NCBI GenBank assembly: GCA_018815245.1
Contig: JAHIXK010000001.1
Span: 1-64,000 of the forward strand
DNA: 64,000 nt
Direction of reading: 5' to 3'
Origin: Gammaproteobacteria bacterium
GTDB taxonomy: Bacteria; Pseudomonadota; Gammaproteobacteria; Burkholderiales; Burkholderiaceae_B
Shown piece by piece: positions 10,044 through 18,813 of this stretch; the first letter of the stretch is position 1, and each line of letters starts with the position of its first letter. Below the pieces are notes generated by a model, which worked only from the letters and a program-made list of their open reading frames with translations, was not told where the DNA came from and ran no database searches. A program made the position numbers and the translations under genes.

Positions 10044-10100
10044 CTTCACCAAATTCGGGGTGGTTATACTGGGCACCTGCACAACAATGAAGAAAAGTCG

Positions 10101-10796
10101 ATGAAACTGCTTTTGATCGAAGACGACCTGCGGCTGGCTGATTACCTAAAGAAAGGACTGACCGAAGAAGGTTTTGTAGTTGATTTAGCGCGCAACGGGA
10201 TTGATGGCCTGCATTTGGCTACGCAAGGGCTATACGAAGTGATTGTTCTTGATGGCATGTTGCCCGACATTGATGGTTTGGCTGTTTTAAGTGCCCTGCG
10301 CCAATCAAAAAGTATTCCGGTACTGATGCTTACCGCCCGCGCCATGGTTGAAGACAGGGTGAGCGGCCTGAAAGCCGGCGCAGATGATTACTTGGTAAAA
10401 CCCTTTGCGTTTGCCGAGCTGGTGGCCAGGCTTCACGCCTTGGGGCGTAGAACATCGACCGTAGCTACCGAGAGCCAGACAACCTTGTTGACATTGCTGG
10501 ATCTGGAATTGGACGCAGTACGCCGCACCGCCAAGCGCGGAGGCAAGGATTTACGGTTAACTGCGAAAGAATTTTCTCTACTTTGGCTACTACTGCGAAG
10601 AAAGGGCGAAGTCATCAGCCGCACAGAAATCGCTGAGCTGATTTGGGATATGCATTTTGACAGCGAGACCAATGTGATTGATGTGGCGATTCGCAGGTTG
10701 AGGATTAAGCTGGACGATCCGTACGAAATCCCTTTGCTTCATACCGTTCGCGGCATGGGGTACGTTCTCGAAATCAGGACCCAGGGCAAGGAGTGA
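10101..10796 (+). CDS. copR: OmpR-family copper response regulator
   Basis: A 231-residue response regulator. The receiver domain has the acidic pocket EDD near the start, the phospho-acceptor Asp in VLDGMLPD, the T of LTAR and the Lys of LVKPF; the C-terminal winged-helix DNA-binding domain ends TVRGMGYVLE. It is expected to activate the two divergent transcripts through the palindrome at 10028. The sensor kinase gene overlaps or abuts it and a Cu(I) ATPase follows, which supports the CopR/CusR assignment over other metal regulators. Confidence 0.9.
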   Translation: MKLLLIEDDLRLADYLKKGLTEEGFVVDLARNGIDGLHLATQGLYEVIVLDGMLPDIDGLAVLSALRQSKSIPVLMLTARAMVEDRVSGLKAGADDYLVKPFAFAELVARLHALGRRTSTVATESQTTLLTLLDLELDAVRRTAKRGGKDLRLTAKEFSLLWLLLRRKGEVISRTEIAELIWDMHFDSETNVIDVAIRRLRIKLDDPYEIPLLHTVRGMGYVLEIRTQGKE

Positions 10797-10798
10797 GC

Positions 10799-12142
10799 GT
10801 GAAATCAATTTCCAGAGCCACCATCGGTTTGACCAGCTCCGTCAGTGTACTGGGAGTGGTGTTACTCGCTGTACTCGTGCATTGCTGCATCCACTATTGG
10901 CAGGCCAGGCAACAAGAGGAAACTGCAAGCCGTGCGCTTCATGCAGTTGAACACCTTTTACTAAAACCTACTTCCGAATATTCACCCGAAGACGTGAAAC
11001 ATGGCCTGGAAGAAGTGTTGGGTGGGCAAGGTCGAACCCAAGCCCGAGTTGTTGACAGCCAGGGCAATCGCATGTTCGGGCCAGAGGTGTTCTTCAACGG
11101 AGAGGGATCTATTCGGGAATTCTCTCAAGTGTTTGAAACAGAACTTCCCCAACTGCAAGCCAAACGGGTTGAACTGGCAGTAAGCACCGTAGATGACGAA
11201 CGTTTTCTGAACTTCATTTCAGGAATATTTGCATCGTCCATCGTGTTGTGGATCCTGGTGTCGGTGTTGATCAGCATGCGACTGATTCGCCTGGTTTTGC
11301 GCCCCATCAATCGACTGACAGAACGCATTCACAATTTGGGGCCACGCTCGCTTGATGTTGTGCTGGACGACCAGAAGGCCCCGCTTGAATTGCGACCCTT
11401 CATCGACGGATTCAACCGCTTACTGGGACAACTGCGCGAGAACCGGGAGCAATTGAAACTGTTCAACAGCAATGTTGCACATGAATTGAATACACCACTG
11501 TCGAGCTTGACCATTAGCCATGAGCTGCTTCAACGCCGCAAACTGATCGAAGGTGAGGACCTTCAAAAAATTGTCGGTGATCACCTCGACGAACTCGACC
11601 GCATGGCACGAATTATTCGCAGCATGCTGTTTCTGGCCAATGCAAACCAGGGCAGAGAACTGCAACTTCAACCTGTGCCAAGTCTTCGTCAGTTGGTGGT
11701 ATCAGTCGCAGAATACCTTGAACAGTTGGCCGAAGACAGAGATCTTCGCATCACAGTTAAAAGCGATGCCACGGTGGAAGCTGAAACCGAATTGATTAAA
11801 CGAGCAGTGAGCAATTTGCTGTCCAATGCAATTCGGTATGCGCAGGCCAACACAGAAATTACCGTGCACATTACCCGAGAAGCAGAGAGGGTGTGGATCA
11901 AGGTTTCGAATGAAGGCCCGACAATTGACCCAGTCAAATTGAACCGTTTGTTCGAACCCTTTTTCCGTGCTGAAGAGGGGCGAAGTGACACTGGGAGCAA
12001 TCACGGACTTGGCCTGGCCATTGTGGCTGCAATTGCGAAACTGCATGGTGGTGATGTGTTTGCAAGCAGCGAAAATCAAGTTACGGTGATTGGCTTTTCA
12101 TTTCACAGCATCACGGTAGCAGGAAAGCCTAGCCCCCCATAA
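10799..12142 (+). CDS. copS: heavy-metal sensor histidine kinase
   Basis: A 447-residue membrane kinase: a first TM helix (residues about 10-30), a short periplasmic sensor region, a second TM helix, HAMP, the H-box SNVAHELNTPLSSL, and ATPase motifs (NLLSNAIRYA, GLGLAIV). It would phosphorylate the neighbouring regulator in response to periplasmic copper. I prefer the GTG at 10799, which follows AAGGAG by 5 nt; a GTG at 10793 overlapping the copR stop would use its own ribosome site as start codon. The periplasmic loop is shorter than in E. coli CusS. Confidence 0.88.
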   Translation: MKSISRATIGLTSSVSVLGVVLLAVLVHCCIHYWQARQQEETASRALHAVEHLLLKPTSEYSPEDVKHGLEEVLGGQGRTQARVVDSQGNRMFGPEVFFNGEGSIREFSQVFETELPQLQAKRVELAVSTVDDERFLNFISGIFASSIVLWILVSVLISMRLIRLVLRPINRLTERIHNLGPRSLDVVLDDQKAPLELRPFIDGFNRLLGQLRENREQLKLFNSNVAHELNTPLSSLTISHELLQRRKLIEGEDLQKIVGDHLDELDRMARIIRSMLFLANANQGRELQLQPVPSLRQLVVSVAEYLEQLAEDRDLRITVKSDATVEAETELIKRAVSNLLSNAIRYAQANTEITVHITREAERVWIKVSNEGPTIDPVKLNRLFEPFFRAEEGRSDTGSNHGLGLAIVAAIAKLHGGDVFASSENQVTVIGFSFHSITVAGKPSPP

Positions 12143-12163
12143 TTGACCGTTCAGGAGCCACGC

Positions 12164-14341
12164 ATGGATAAACCACACGTCAACTCACATTCTCATCCAG
12201 TTTCCGCTGACCCTCAGTCAACTCTTGCTGCAACTGAGACAACGATCTACACCTGCCCCATGCATCCGGAAATTCGACAGACCAATCAGGGGAGTTGCCC
12301 TGTTTGTGGAATGGCCCTGGAACCTCTGATCCCCATGGCTGAGGACGAAGATAACCCTGAGTTGAGAGATTTTCGCCGACGGTTTTGGTGGACATTGCCA
12401 CTGACCATAGTGGTGACATTCATCGCAATGTTTTGGCATCGAATTGTCCCCATCGAACTTCCAGAACAAAATTTCATAGAACTCGCACTTAGTACCCCCG
12501 TGGTTTTGTGGGCAGGTTGGTCATTTTTTCAACGTGCAGTTCAGTCGGTTGTCCGTGGGAGCCCGAATATGTGGACATTGATCGGATTAGGTGTCGCTGC
12601 GGCATACGGATACAGCGTGGTAGCCACATTGGCCCCTGGTGTGTTTCCCGCTGCCTTTGCTGTACGGGGAAGAATTGGTGTTTACTATGAGGCTGCGGCA
12701 GTGATTGTTAGTTTAACCTTGCTGGGGCAGATTTTGGAGTTGAGTGCACGCTCGAAAACTTCAGCCGCCATAAAATCCTTGATGGGACTTGCCCCCAAAA
12801 CTGCCCGACGCATTCTGGATGATGGTACCGAGGAGGATGTACCACTTACCCATGTGCATATTGGTGATGTTTTGCGTGTGCGACCTGGCGAGAAAGTGCC
12901 GGTCGACGGTGTGGTAAAGGATGGAGAAAGTGCCGTCGATGAGTCCATGCTGACCGGAGAGCCTGTGCCTGTGATCAAAGGGCCAGGCGACAAGTTGATT
13001 GGCGCGACATTGAATACCAGTGGAAGCCTCATCATGCGATCCGAGAAAGTTGGTGCCCAAACAATGCTGTCACAGATTGTTCAACTGGTGGCGCAAGCGC
13101 AGCGATCGCGTGCGCCGTTGCAGCGTCTTGCTGACTCAGTGGCGGGTTACTTTGTCATTGTTGTTATTGTGATAGCGACGTTGACACTTGTTGGATGGGG
13201 TGTATTTGGACCAGAGCCAAGCTGGATTTATGGCTTTGTCAATGCAGTGGCTGTGTTGATCATTGCCTGCCCGTGTGCACTGGGGTTGGCTACCCCGATG
13301 TCTATTATGGCCGCTACGGGACATGCAGCCACCCAAGGTATTTTATTTCGAGACGCAGCGGCAATCGAAGCCATGCGAACAATTGATACATTGATCGTCG
13401 ACAAGACAGGCACCCTTACGGAGGGTAAGCCCGCATTCGATCGAGTCGTTGCTGCCCCCGGATTTTCTGAGGAAGAGGTACTTCGCCTTGCTGCAAGTAT
13501 CGATCAAGGCAGCGAACACCCTTTGGCGCATGCCATAGTAAGTGAGGCACGAAGGCGCGGCTTAGAACTGGTAAAACCCGATGAATTCGAGTCGTCAAGC
13601 GGCATTGGCGTTCGTGGCATCGTTTCCGGAAAAAACATCGTGCTTGGAAATACCGCACTCATGGATGCAGAAAATATTGACTGGCGTTTTATGGCAGAAA
13701 GCGCTGAAAACCTGCGACGTGAGGGCGCTAGTGTGATGTTCACAGCATCAGATAAAAAATTACTGGGGTTAATTGCAGTCTCCGATCCACTGAAGGAGAC
13801 AACGATGGAAGCAATACACACCTTGGGTGCTGCCGGCTTGTCAGTCGTAATGGCTACTGGCGATGGCACGACGACCGCAAAATCAGTCGCAAGCAAATTA
13901 GGTATTACCGATTTTTACGGTGAAGTTACACCACATGAAAAACAAAAACTGGTCGAAAAATTACAGGCTCAAGGCAAGGTTGTTGCCATGGCAGGAGATG
14001 GAATCAATGATGCGCCCGCGCTTGCCTTAGCGAATGTCGGCATTGCAATGGGAACGGGCACGGATGTGGCCATCAACAGTGCGCATATAACCCTGGTTAA
14101 AGGCGATCTGCGGTCAATCGCGCAAGCAAGAAGAATTTCTGAGGCTACAGTTCGCAACATGCGCCAAAACCTCGTATTTGCTTTTCTCTATAATTCGCTC
14201 GGCATTCCTTTGGCAGCCGGTTTGTTATACCCGTTTACAGGGCAGCTCCTGTCTCCCATGATTGCTGCTCTCGCAATGAGTCTGAGTTCAGTTTCAGTAA
14301 TTGCCAATGCGCTTAGGCTAAGAAATACCGGCAAAAGGTAG
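12164..14341 (+). CDS. copA: Cu(I)-exporting P1B-type ATPase
   Basis: A 725-residue copper ATPase. Instead of ferredoxin-like HMA domains it begins with a His-rich leader and a heavy-metal-binding domain of the CPMHP...CPVCGMAL type (residues about 30-55). Further on are the TGEPVPV actuator loop, the transmembrane CPC motif (Cys369-Pro-Cys371), the phosphorylation site DKTGTLT (Asp413), the HP motif (SEHPLA) and [10 protein letters not shown]. It pumps Cu(I) from cytoplasm to periplasm, where the two multicopper oxidases can oxidise it. The ATG at 12164 follows CAGGAG; it is 21 bp after copS and in the same transcription unit. Confidence 0.95.
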   Translation: MDKPHVNSHSHPVSADPQSTLAATETTIYTCPMHPEIRQTNQGSCPVCGMALEPLIPMAEDEDNPELRDFRRRFWWTLPLTIVVTFIAMFWHRIVPIELPEQNFIELALSTPVVLWAGWSFFQRAVQSVVRGSPNMWTLIGLGVAAAYGYSVVATLAPGVFPAAFAVRGRIGVYYEAAAVIVSLTLLGQILELSARSKTSAAIKSLMGLAPKTARRILDDGTEEDVPLTHVHIGDVLRVRPGEKVPVDGVVKDGESAVDESMLTGEPVPVIKGPGDKLIGATLNTSGSLIMRSEKVGAQTMLSQIVQLVAQAQRSRAPLQRLADSVAGYFVIVVIVIATLTLVGWGVFGPEPSWIYGFVNAVAVLIIACPCALGLATPMSIMAATGHAATQGILFRDAAAIEAMRTIDTLIVDKTGTLTEGKPAFDRVVAAPGFSEEEVLRLAASIDQGSEHPLAHAIVSEARRRGLELVKPDEFESSSGIGVRGIVSGKNIVLGNTALMDAENIDWRFMAESAENLRREGASVMFTASDKKLLGLIAVSDPLKETTMEAIHTLGAAGLSVVMATGDGTTTAKSVASKLGITDFYGEVTPHEKQKLVEKLQAQGKVVAMAGDGINDAPALALANVGIAMGTGTDVAINSAHITLVKGDLRSIAQARRISEATVRNMRQNLVFAFLYNSLGIPLAAGLLYPFTGQLLSPMIAALAMSLSSVSVIANALRLRNTGKR

Positions 14342-14378
14342 TCAATGAAACATCCGTGAATTGATTCTGTTCACCACT

Positions 14379-14405
14379 GTTCAGCCGCAGAAACAGCGGC
14401 TGAAC
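14379..14405. terminator. bidirectional hairpin between convergent genes
   Basis: A perfect 10-bp stem, GTTCAGCCGC (14379-14388) / GCGGCTGAAC (14396-14405), with a 7-nt loop. It sits between the copA-type ATPase gene (+, ends 14341) and the CusF-like gene (-, ends 14430). No clean U-tract follows, so it may terminate weakly or protect the 3' ends. Confidence 0.55.
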
Positions 14406-14429
14406 GATGATGGTGTTTGTTCAAGAAAA

Positions 14430-14822
14430 CTATTTCTGAATTTTCGTGACCACGATTCTACCGTTTACTTTTTCGGCCTGAAATTTGACCTGGTCACCCA
14501 CCTTTACGGCGGAAAGCATTGCTGGATCCGCAACCTTGAATACCATGGTCATCCCAGGCATTCCGAGATTATCAAGCGGCCCATGCTTCAGCGTGACCGT
14601 ATCTTGAGCAGTATCAATCTTCTTGACTTCGCCATCGGTCATGGCCATGTCTGCACCCTTGGTGTCATTCATGTTTTTCATTCCATCCATTCCCTGCATG
14701 CTTTGATTACCCATGCCTTTCATATCAGCCATGCCGGGATCAGCTGCAAAGGCAGAAAAGGTCGATGCGGCAGTCAAGATTAAAGCAATTCCCAATTTAT
14801 TCATTTGTTTCGCATATTTCAT
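14430..14822 (-). CDS. CusF-like periplasmic copper chaperone, second copy
   Basis: A 130-residue exported protein: a signal peptide ending SAFA, a Met-rich linker with several M-x-x-M steps (GMADMKGMGNQSMQGMDGMK) and a CusF-type OB-fold domain with KHGPLDNLGMPGMTMVF. As in the copy at 4461-4823, Met replaces the capping Trp of E. coli CusF. It is expected to shuttle Cu(I). The start has a GAGAGG site 9 nt upstream. It is the last gene of the pcoAB-type operon, 160 bp beyond pcoB, with an imperfect cop-box element in that gap. Confidence 0.88.
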   Translation of the reverse strand: MKYAKQMNKLGIALILTAASTFSAFAADPGMADMKGMGNQSMQGMDGMKNMNDTKGADMAMTDGEVKKIDTAQDTVTLKHGPLDNLGMPGMTMVFKVADPAMLSAVKVGDQVKFQAEKVNGRIVVTKIQK

Positions 14823-14930
14823 TGCTAAACCTCTCAGGTGGTGTGTTTAGGTGTTGTTTCATTGAAACTTACAGTGCAAGTTCACGGACTCAGAATACTG
14901 CCTGAAGCCATTCAATTGTCTGACTCTTTC

Positions 14931-14946
14931 ATTACATGTTTGACAG
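14931..14946. promoter_or_regulatory. imperfect cop-box element
   Basis: ATTACATGTTTGACAG keeps one perfect ATTACA arm and a TGACAG arm at the same 4-bp spacing as the perfect boxes at 2965 and 10028. It lies 109 bp upstream of the CusF-like gene on the minus strand, the same distance as the first box from its gene. No convincing -10 is visible at the spacing seen at 10065. Confidence 0.4.
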
Positions 14947-14981
14947 ATTCACTCACCTGAATCGGTCCAGAAGTTTTGGCT

Positions 14982-15713
14982 TCAAAAAATCAACCGCAAA
15001 CCAACTCGGTATTCTGTAATCGGAGAAAGATTCGAGCCACTTTGGGTTTCTGGATAAAGTGTTCGACTCACTTCAATGTAGGGAGCAAATTTTCGGCTGA
15101 ACTCGTAGCGTGCCTGCACACCAAAATCCGCCTGATACAAGCCACTTGCCACTTCGTCACTAAGATTTGAGGCAGACCATTCGCCATTGATGAATGGCCG
15201 CAGGATAAACCGGTTTGTCATCAGAAAATCATTCTCGAAGCGGGTACGCGCAAGCACTTTACCGTCGCTTCTGACAAACATCTGCAAATCCACATCAAAC
15301 GCATAGGGCGCAAGGCCTCGCAAGCCAATTACGGCATAGTCTTCACCCACAGGCTTTGAATCGTGGCGGATACCGCCCTGCAAATCCCAAAATGGTGCAA
15401 TGTAGCGACTGTACAGCGCCTGGGTTTCCACTACTTCAGTTTTGCCTTGGCGTCGTTCACCATCAAAACGCCACGCGAATCGATTGTAGTCCCCACCAAT
15501 CCAGCCTTCTGCACCGAGAAGTTGAATTGAACCCGGTTGATTTCTGACTTTTCCGCTATCCACTTCAATTAACGTGTAAGCGTAAATTGATTCATCTTCC
15601 ATGGCCATCGCAGGCGTTGAAATTGCCCCAACAGCAATCACACCCAACACTCCCAGAGAACGAATCCACTGGAACGACCAGGTTGATTTGTATGAACGAA
15701 CATTGCGGTTCAT
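14982..15713 (-). CDS. pcoB: CopB/PcoB-type outer-membrane copper resistance protein
   Basis: A 243-residue protein of the CopB/PcoB family. It has a signal peptide ending AMAM, then alternating amphipathic strands typical of an outer-membrane beta-barrel, ending with aromatic Phe (GLRLIF). Conserved blocks include GDYNRFAWRFDGE, LQGGIRHD and FAPYIEVS. The N-terminal Met-rich segment of Pseudomonas CopB is absent. The start at 15713 shares a base with the pcoA stop (TAATG) and has a GGAGG site. It acts with PcoA in periplasmic copper handling; the exact role in the family is unsettled. Confidence 0.9.
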   Translation of the reverse strand: MNRNVRSYKSTWSFQWIRSLGVLGVIAVGAISTPAMAMEDESIYAYTLIEVDSGKVRNQPGSIQLLGAEGWIGGDYNRFAWRFDGERRQGKTEVVETQALYSRYIAPFWDLQGGIRHDSKPVGEDYAVIGLRGLAPYAFDVDLQMFVRSDGKVLARTRFENDFLMTNRFILRPFINGEWSASNLSDEVASGLYQADFGVQARYEFSRKFAPYIEVSRTLYPETQSGSNLSPITEYRVGLRLIF

Positions 15714-17545
15714 TACGCCACCTCCATCAGTTGAAACATGCCCGCGGCAGCGTGATAAAACAAATGGCAATGAAAAGCCCACACGCCCTCATCCTCGTAA
15801 GTTGCGTCTACTTCGACAGTCTGTGCGGGGGCCACAATCACCGTATGTTTTCGGGGCGCAAATTCACCATTTCCGTTAACCAGTTCCATGAATACTCCAT
15901 GCAAATGCATGGGGTGTTCCATCATGGTGGTGTTTACAAACTTGATCCTGAAGCGTTCGCCCAACTTCACTTTGAATGGTGTTGAGTCCGAAAACTTTTT
16001 ATCGTTAATACTCCAGAAGTAGCGGTTCATGTCCCCTGTCAGGCGAACCAATATTTCCCGCTGTGGAGGACGGGGGTCTTTGTTGGGTTCCAGCGATCGC
16101 AAATGTTGATAAGCAAGTCGACGCAGACCGTCTTTATCTGGGGCAACAACAATGCGCGTTGAGGGCACCTCCGCGACTTTGGCTGGAGCCATGTCCATTC
16201 CCGGCATCGTGTCTTGTTCTGGAACAGGGGCAGTAGGTTCAGACATGTTGTTCATGTCCATGCCCGCCATTGAGTCCATAGCGGGGCCTTCGTTGGGCGG
16301 TGGCATCGACATGCCTTTCATGCTGTCGTTGGTTTGTGTTGATGGAGGTTCAGGCATTGTGCCATCTCCCATACTGGCCATTCCGTCCATGGCCCCCATG
16401 CCCATGTCAGCCATGGTTCTAACGGGATAAGGCCCCAGAGAGGGAACTTCCGCACTCATGCCTGCCCTCGGCGCAAGCGTGCCTCGAGCGTATCCGATGC
16501 GGGCAATGGTCGGTGCGAAAATAGTGTAAGGCTTGTCCTCTTTGGGTTCGACAATCACATCATAGGTTTCACCGTTGCCAATGCGGAACTCATCCACCTG
16601 AACAGGTTGAACATTCTGACCATCGGCCTGCACGATCATCATGGGCAGCCCGGGAATCTGGAAATCATATAGGTTCATCGGTGACGCATTGATCACGCGA
16701 AGCCGCACACGCTCACCGGGTTTGAACAATGCCGTCCAGTTTTGATCTGGGCGCAAACCGCCCATGAGAAATGACCATTCCTCACCGCCATCACTGTAAT
16801 CGGTGGGGTCCATTCGCATTTTCCCCCACTCCATCCGATCTGCCCAAATTGCTTTGCGTGTCGCCTCATCAGGCGCGTCTGCAAGCTGCTTCAGGAATTG
16901 GGGCGTTGTAATGCGCCGATAGTTGTAATAGCCGTCCACCTTCTTCAGATTCGCAAGCACTTGTGCAGGAGAGTCATCATTCCAGTCGGACAATACAACC
17001 ACATAATCCCGGTCATACTGAAAGGGCTCGGGCTCACGGGGTTCTACAATCAGTGGCGCAAACATGCCTGCTGCTTCTTGCAGGCCTGCATGGCTGTGGT
17101 ACCAGTAAGTACCGCTTTGGCGCAGTGTGTAGCGATACGTGAAGGTTTCTCCCGGAAGAATTCCAGGAAAGGTAACACCCGGCACACCATCCTCGGAATT
17201 CGGCACCAGCAGGCCATGCCAATGAATGGCTGTGGCCTCATCAAGCTTGTTGGTTACATTGACAGTAACCTCATCACCTTCCAGAAACCGTAACAAAGGC
17301 CCCGGCATGGTGCCGTTCAAGGTAATCGCACTGGTCTCGCGGCCGGTGATATTGATCTTCGTGTTTGCGATGGTCAAGTCAAACTGCTTGGCAGGGCGCC
17401 CCTTGGGAATCTCGACTGCGGTAATTGCCCCAAAAGCAGGATCCCAAGGCAGCAAGGCCGCCGCCCCCAAAGCACTGCTTTGTAGCAGGAACTTTCGCCT
17501 GAAAGCATTGAGCCGTTCATGTTGAATTGTTTTTATTTGCTTCAT
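15713..17545 (-). CDS. pcoA: CopA/PcoA-type multicopper oxidase
   Basis: A 610-residue periplasmic multicopper oxidase of the copper-resistance CopA/PcoA family, distinct from the P-type ATPase of similar name. It has an export signal with RRKFLLQSSALGAA, copper-ligand blocks HWHG, HSH, HPMHLHG and HCHLFYH, and a central Met-rich insert (nt 16150-16440) with repeated GMDM/GMSM steps for Cu(I). It oxidises Cu(I). The ATG at 17545 follows GGAG by 9 nt; an upstream frame to 17602 has no ribosome site and is not family sequence. It is cotranscribed with pcoB. Confidence 0.93.
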   Translation of the reverse strand: MKQIKTIQHERLNAFRRKFLLQSSALGAAALLPWDPAFGAITAVEIPKGRPAKQFDLTIANTKINITGRETSAITLNGTMPGPLLRFLEGDEVTVNVTNKLDEATAIHWHGLLVPNSEDGVPGVTFPGILPGETFTYRYTLRQSGTYWYHSHAGLQEAAGMFAPLIVEPREPEPFQYDRDYVVVLSDWNDDSPAQVLANLKKVDGYYNYRRITTPQFLKQLADAPDEATRKAIWADRMEWGKMRMDPTDYSDGGEEWSFLMGGLRPDQNWTALFKPGERVRLRVINASPMNLYDFQIPGLPMMIVQADGQNVQPVQVDEFRIGNGETYDVIVEPKEDKPYTIFAPTIARIGYARGTLAPRAGMSAEVPSLGPYPVRTMADMGMGAMDGMASMGDGTMPEPPSTQTNDSMKGMSMPPPNEGPAMDSMAGMDMNNMSEPTAPVPEQDTMPGMDMAPAKVAEVPSTRIVVAPDKDGLRRLAYQHLRSLEPNKDPRPPQREILVRLTGDMNRYFWSINDKKFSDSTPFKVKLGERFRIKFVNTTMMEHPMHLHGVFMELVNGNGEFAPRKHTVIVAPAQTVEVDATYEDEGVWAFHCHLFYHAAAGMFQLMEVA

Positions 17546-17617
17546 ACCCGAAATCTCCAGTTGTCTTTTCTTTAACATGCCATGTGATTGACAAAAAGTC
17601 ACTTAACTCAAGTCTCG

Positions 17618-18175
17618 TTAAAACCACATCCGTCCAAATACCTCATCTTTATTCACCACCAAATGCTTGAGTGCGGCCAATACATGGATGGCCACGAACA
17701 CCACCAAAACCCAAGCCGTCAATTCGTGAATGTAAAAAAGTTGATCGGATAGCGCAGGGTTCTGAGCCACCAAGCGCGGGATTTCGATGCCGAAAAAAGC
17801 GGCGCCCTCCTCGCTCAATGAAGCGGCAGCAAATCCCGTGAGCGGCATTAAAATCATGGCAGCGTACAACAGACCATGCGTAAACTGCGATACAACCAAT
17901 TGCCACGTTGGCTGACGCGTTGCGAATGTTGGCGGCTTGTGGGTTAAACGCCACGCAGTGCGCAAAGCAATAAGCACAAATGCAATCAACCCCAGGGATT
18001 TGTGCAAATTGAAATACCACTCACTGCCCGGCTGGCCTTCAATATCCATCATGTACCAGCCCAGTCCGACCAAAATCACAATCAGGAACGTCAATGTCCA
18101 GTGAAGAAAAACAGCAGGCTTGCTGTAACGATTCAGGGAAGATTGACTTGAATAACTCTCTGTATTTGTACCCAC
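17618..18175 (-). CDS. cytochrome b561 (diheme, 4-TM)
   Basis: A 185-residue membrane protein with four hydrophobic helices and the conserved histidines of prokaryotic cytochrome b561: FLHW in helix 1, NLHKSLG, FTHGLLY and IHVLAALKH. It moves electrons between quinol and a periplasmic acceptor. The GTG at 18175 is preferred because GGAGA lies 7 nt upstream; the frame also opens with a TTG at 18199. It is 72 bp upstream of the PcoA-type oxidase on the same strand and may lead that operon. Confidence 0.88.
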   Translation of the reverse strand: MGTNTESYSSQSSLNRYSKPAVFLHWTLTFLIVILVGLGWYMMDIEGQPGSEWYFNLHKSLGLIAFVLIALRTAWRLTHKPPTFATRQPTWQLVVSQFTHGLLYAAMILMPLTGFAAASLSEEGAAFFGIEIPRLVAQNPALSDQLFYIHELTAWVLVVFVAIHVLAALKHLVVNKDEVFGRMWF

Positions 18176-18326
18176 GCAATTTCTCCGCAAGATCGACAAG
18201 TGTATTTTTTACTTTGTATAAATATTGTCGAAAATTGAAAACACAGGCAAGTTTTTTTGAAAGCCAAGAAAATTTCTGCATGCATTCATTTTGAGTCTCG
18301 AAGAGGTTACAGATACGCGGCACAAC

Positions 18327-18356
18327 TTGACAGCGACTAAATTGCTGTGGTGTAGT
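18327..18356 (+). promoter_or_regulatory. sigma-70 promoter of the czc operon
   Basis: A perfect -35 (TTGACA, 18327-18332) and a -10-like TGTAGT (18351-18356) are separated by 18 bp. The -10 ends only 6 bp before the ATG of the CzcI-like gene, so transcription would start at or next to that ATG. No experimental start is known. Confidence 0.55.
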
Positions 18357-18362
18357 CTGAGT

Positions 18363-18722
18363 ATGTATCGCTCACTTATCTTCATGTTCCTCATGGTTCT
18401 GCTGCCGCTCCAGGCCTCTTGGGGTGCAGTGGCGGATTACTGCGCGCATGGTGAGCTTGTTCAACAATCATCACATTTCGGTCACCATCAAGATGAACAT
18501 CATGCCCACGATAGCCAAGCTGATGCCGGTGACGATCAAGATAGCCAATATCCGCAACACCACGACCATTCGCATTCATCCAGCTTTATCGGCTTTTCGG
18601 CTGACAACGCTGATAGCGTGATCATTGATTTCAGTTCACCCCAACAGGTGCTGAGCACTTCAAAGTATTCCTTCTTCTGTCAAACCCGCCCTGAACGCCC
18701 CAAGTGGCCTGTGTCTGCCTGA
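18363..18722 (+). CDS. czcI: CzcI-like periplasmic protein heading the czc operon
   Basis: A 119-residue exported protein. The start LLPLQASWGAVADYCAH and the end TRPERPKWP are signatures of CzcI-family proteins, which precede czcCBA in several metal-resistant bacteria and are thought to help regulation or metal sensing. The middle is rich in His and Asp (GHHQDEHHAHD, HHDHSHSS), suiting Zn/Co/Cd binding. The ATG at 18363 opens the signal peptide but has no ribosome site; a longer frame to 18291 adds sequence that overlaps the promoter. The homologue at 44229-44582 heads the other RND cluster. Confidence 0.85.
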   Translation: MYRSLIFMFLMVLLPLQASWGAVADYCAHGELVQQSSHFGHHQDEHHAHDSQADAGDDQDSQYPQHHDHSHSSSFIGFSADNADSVIIDFSSPQQVLSTSKYSFFCQTRPERPKWPVSA

Positions 18723-18813
18723 TTACGGCGACACGACACCTGTCTTTACACCTTATTAAACGACTGCGTTAATTCGTCTCGCCGATTCTTTCCTTTGTAC
18801 ACCGGAGAAATCG

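Noticed and set aside
17589..17601. TGACAAAAAGTCA upstream of pcoA as a cop box
   Set aside because: Arms and spacing differ from the ATTACA-N4-TGTAAT boxes; four-base arms are too weak.
17546..17602. Longer start of the PcoA-type oxidase
   Set aside because: No ribosome site, and the added residues precede the export signal.
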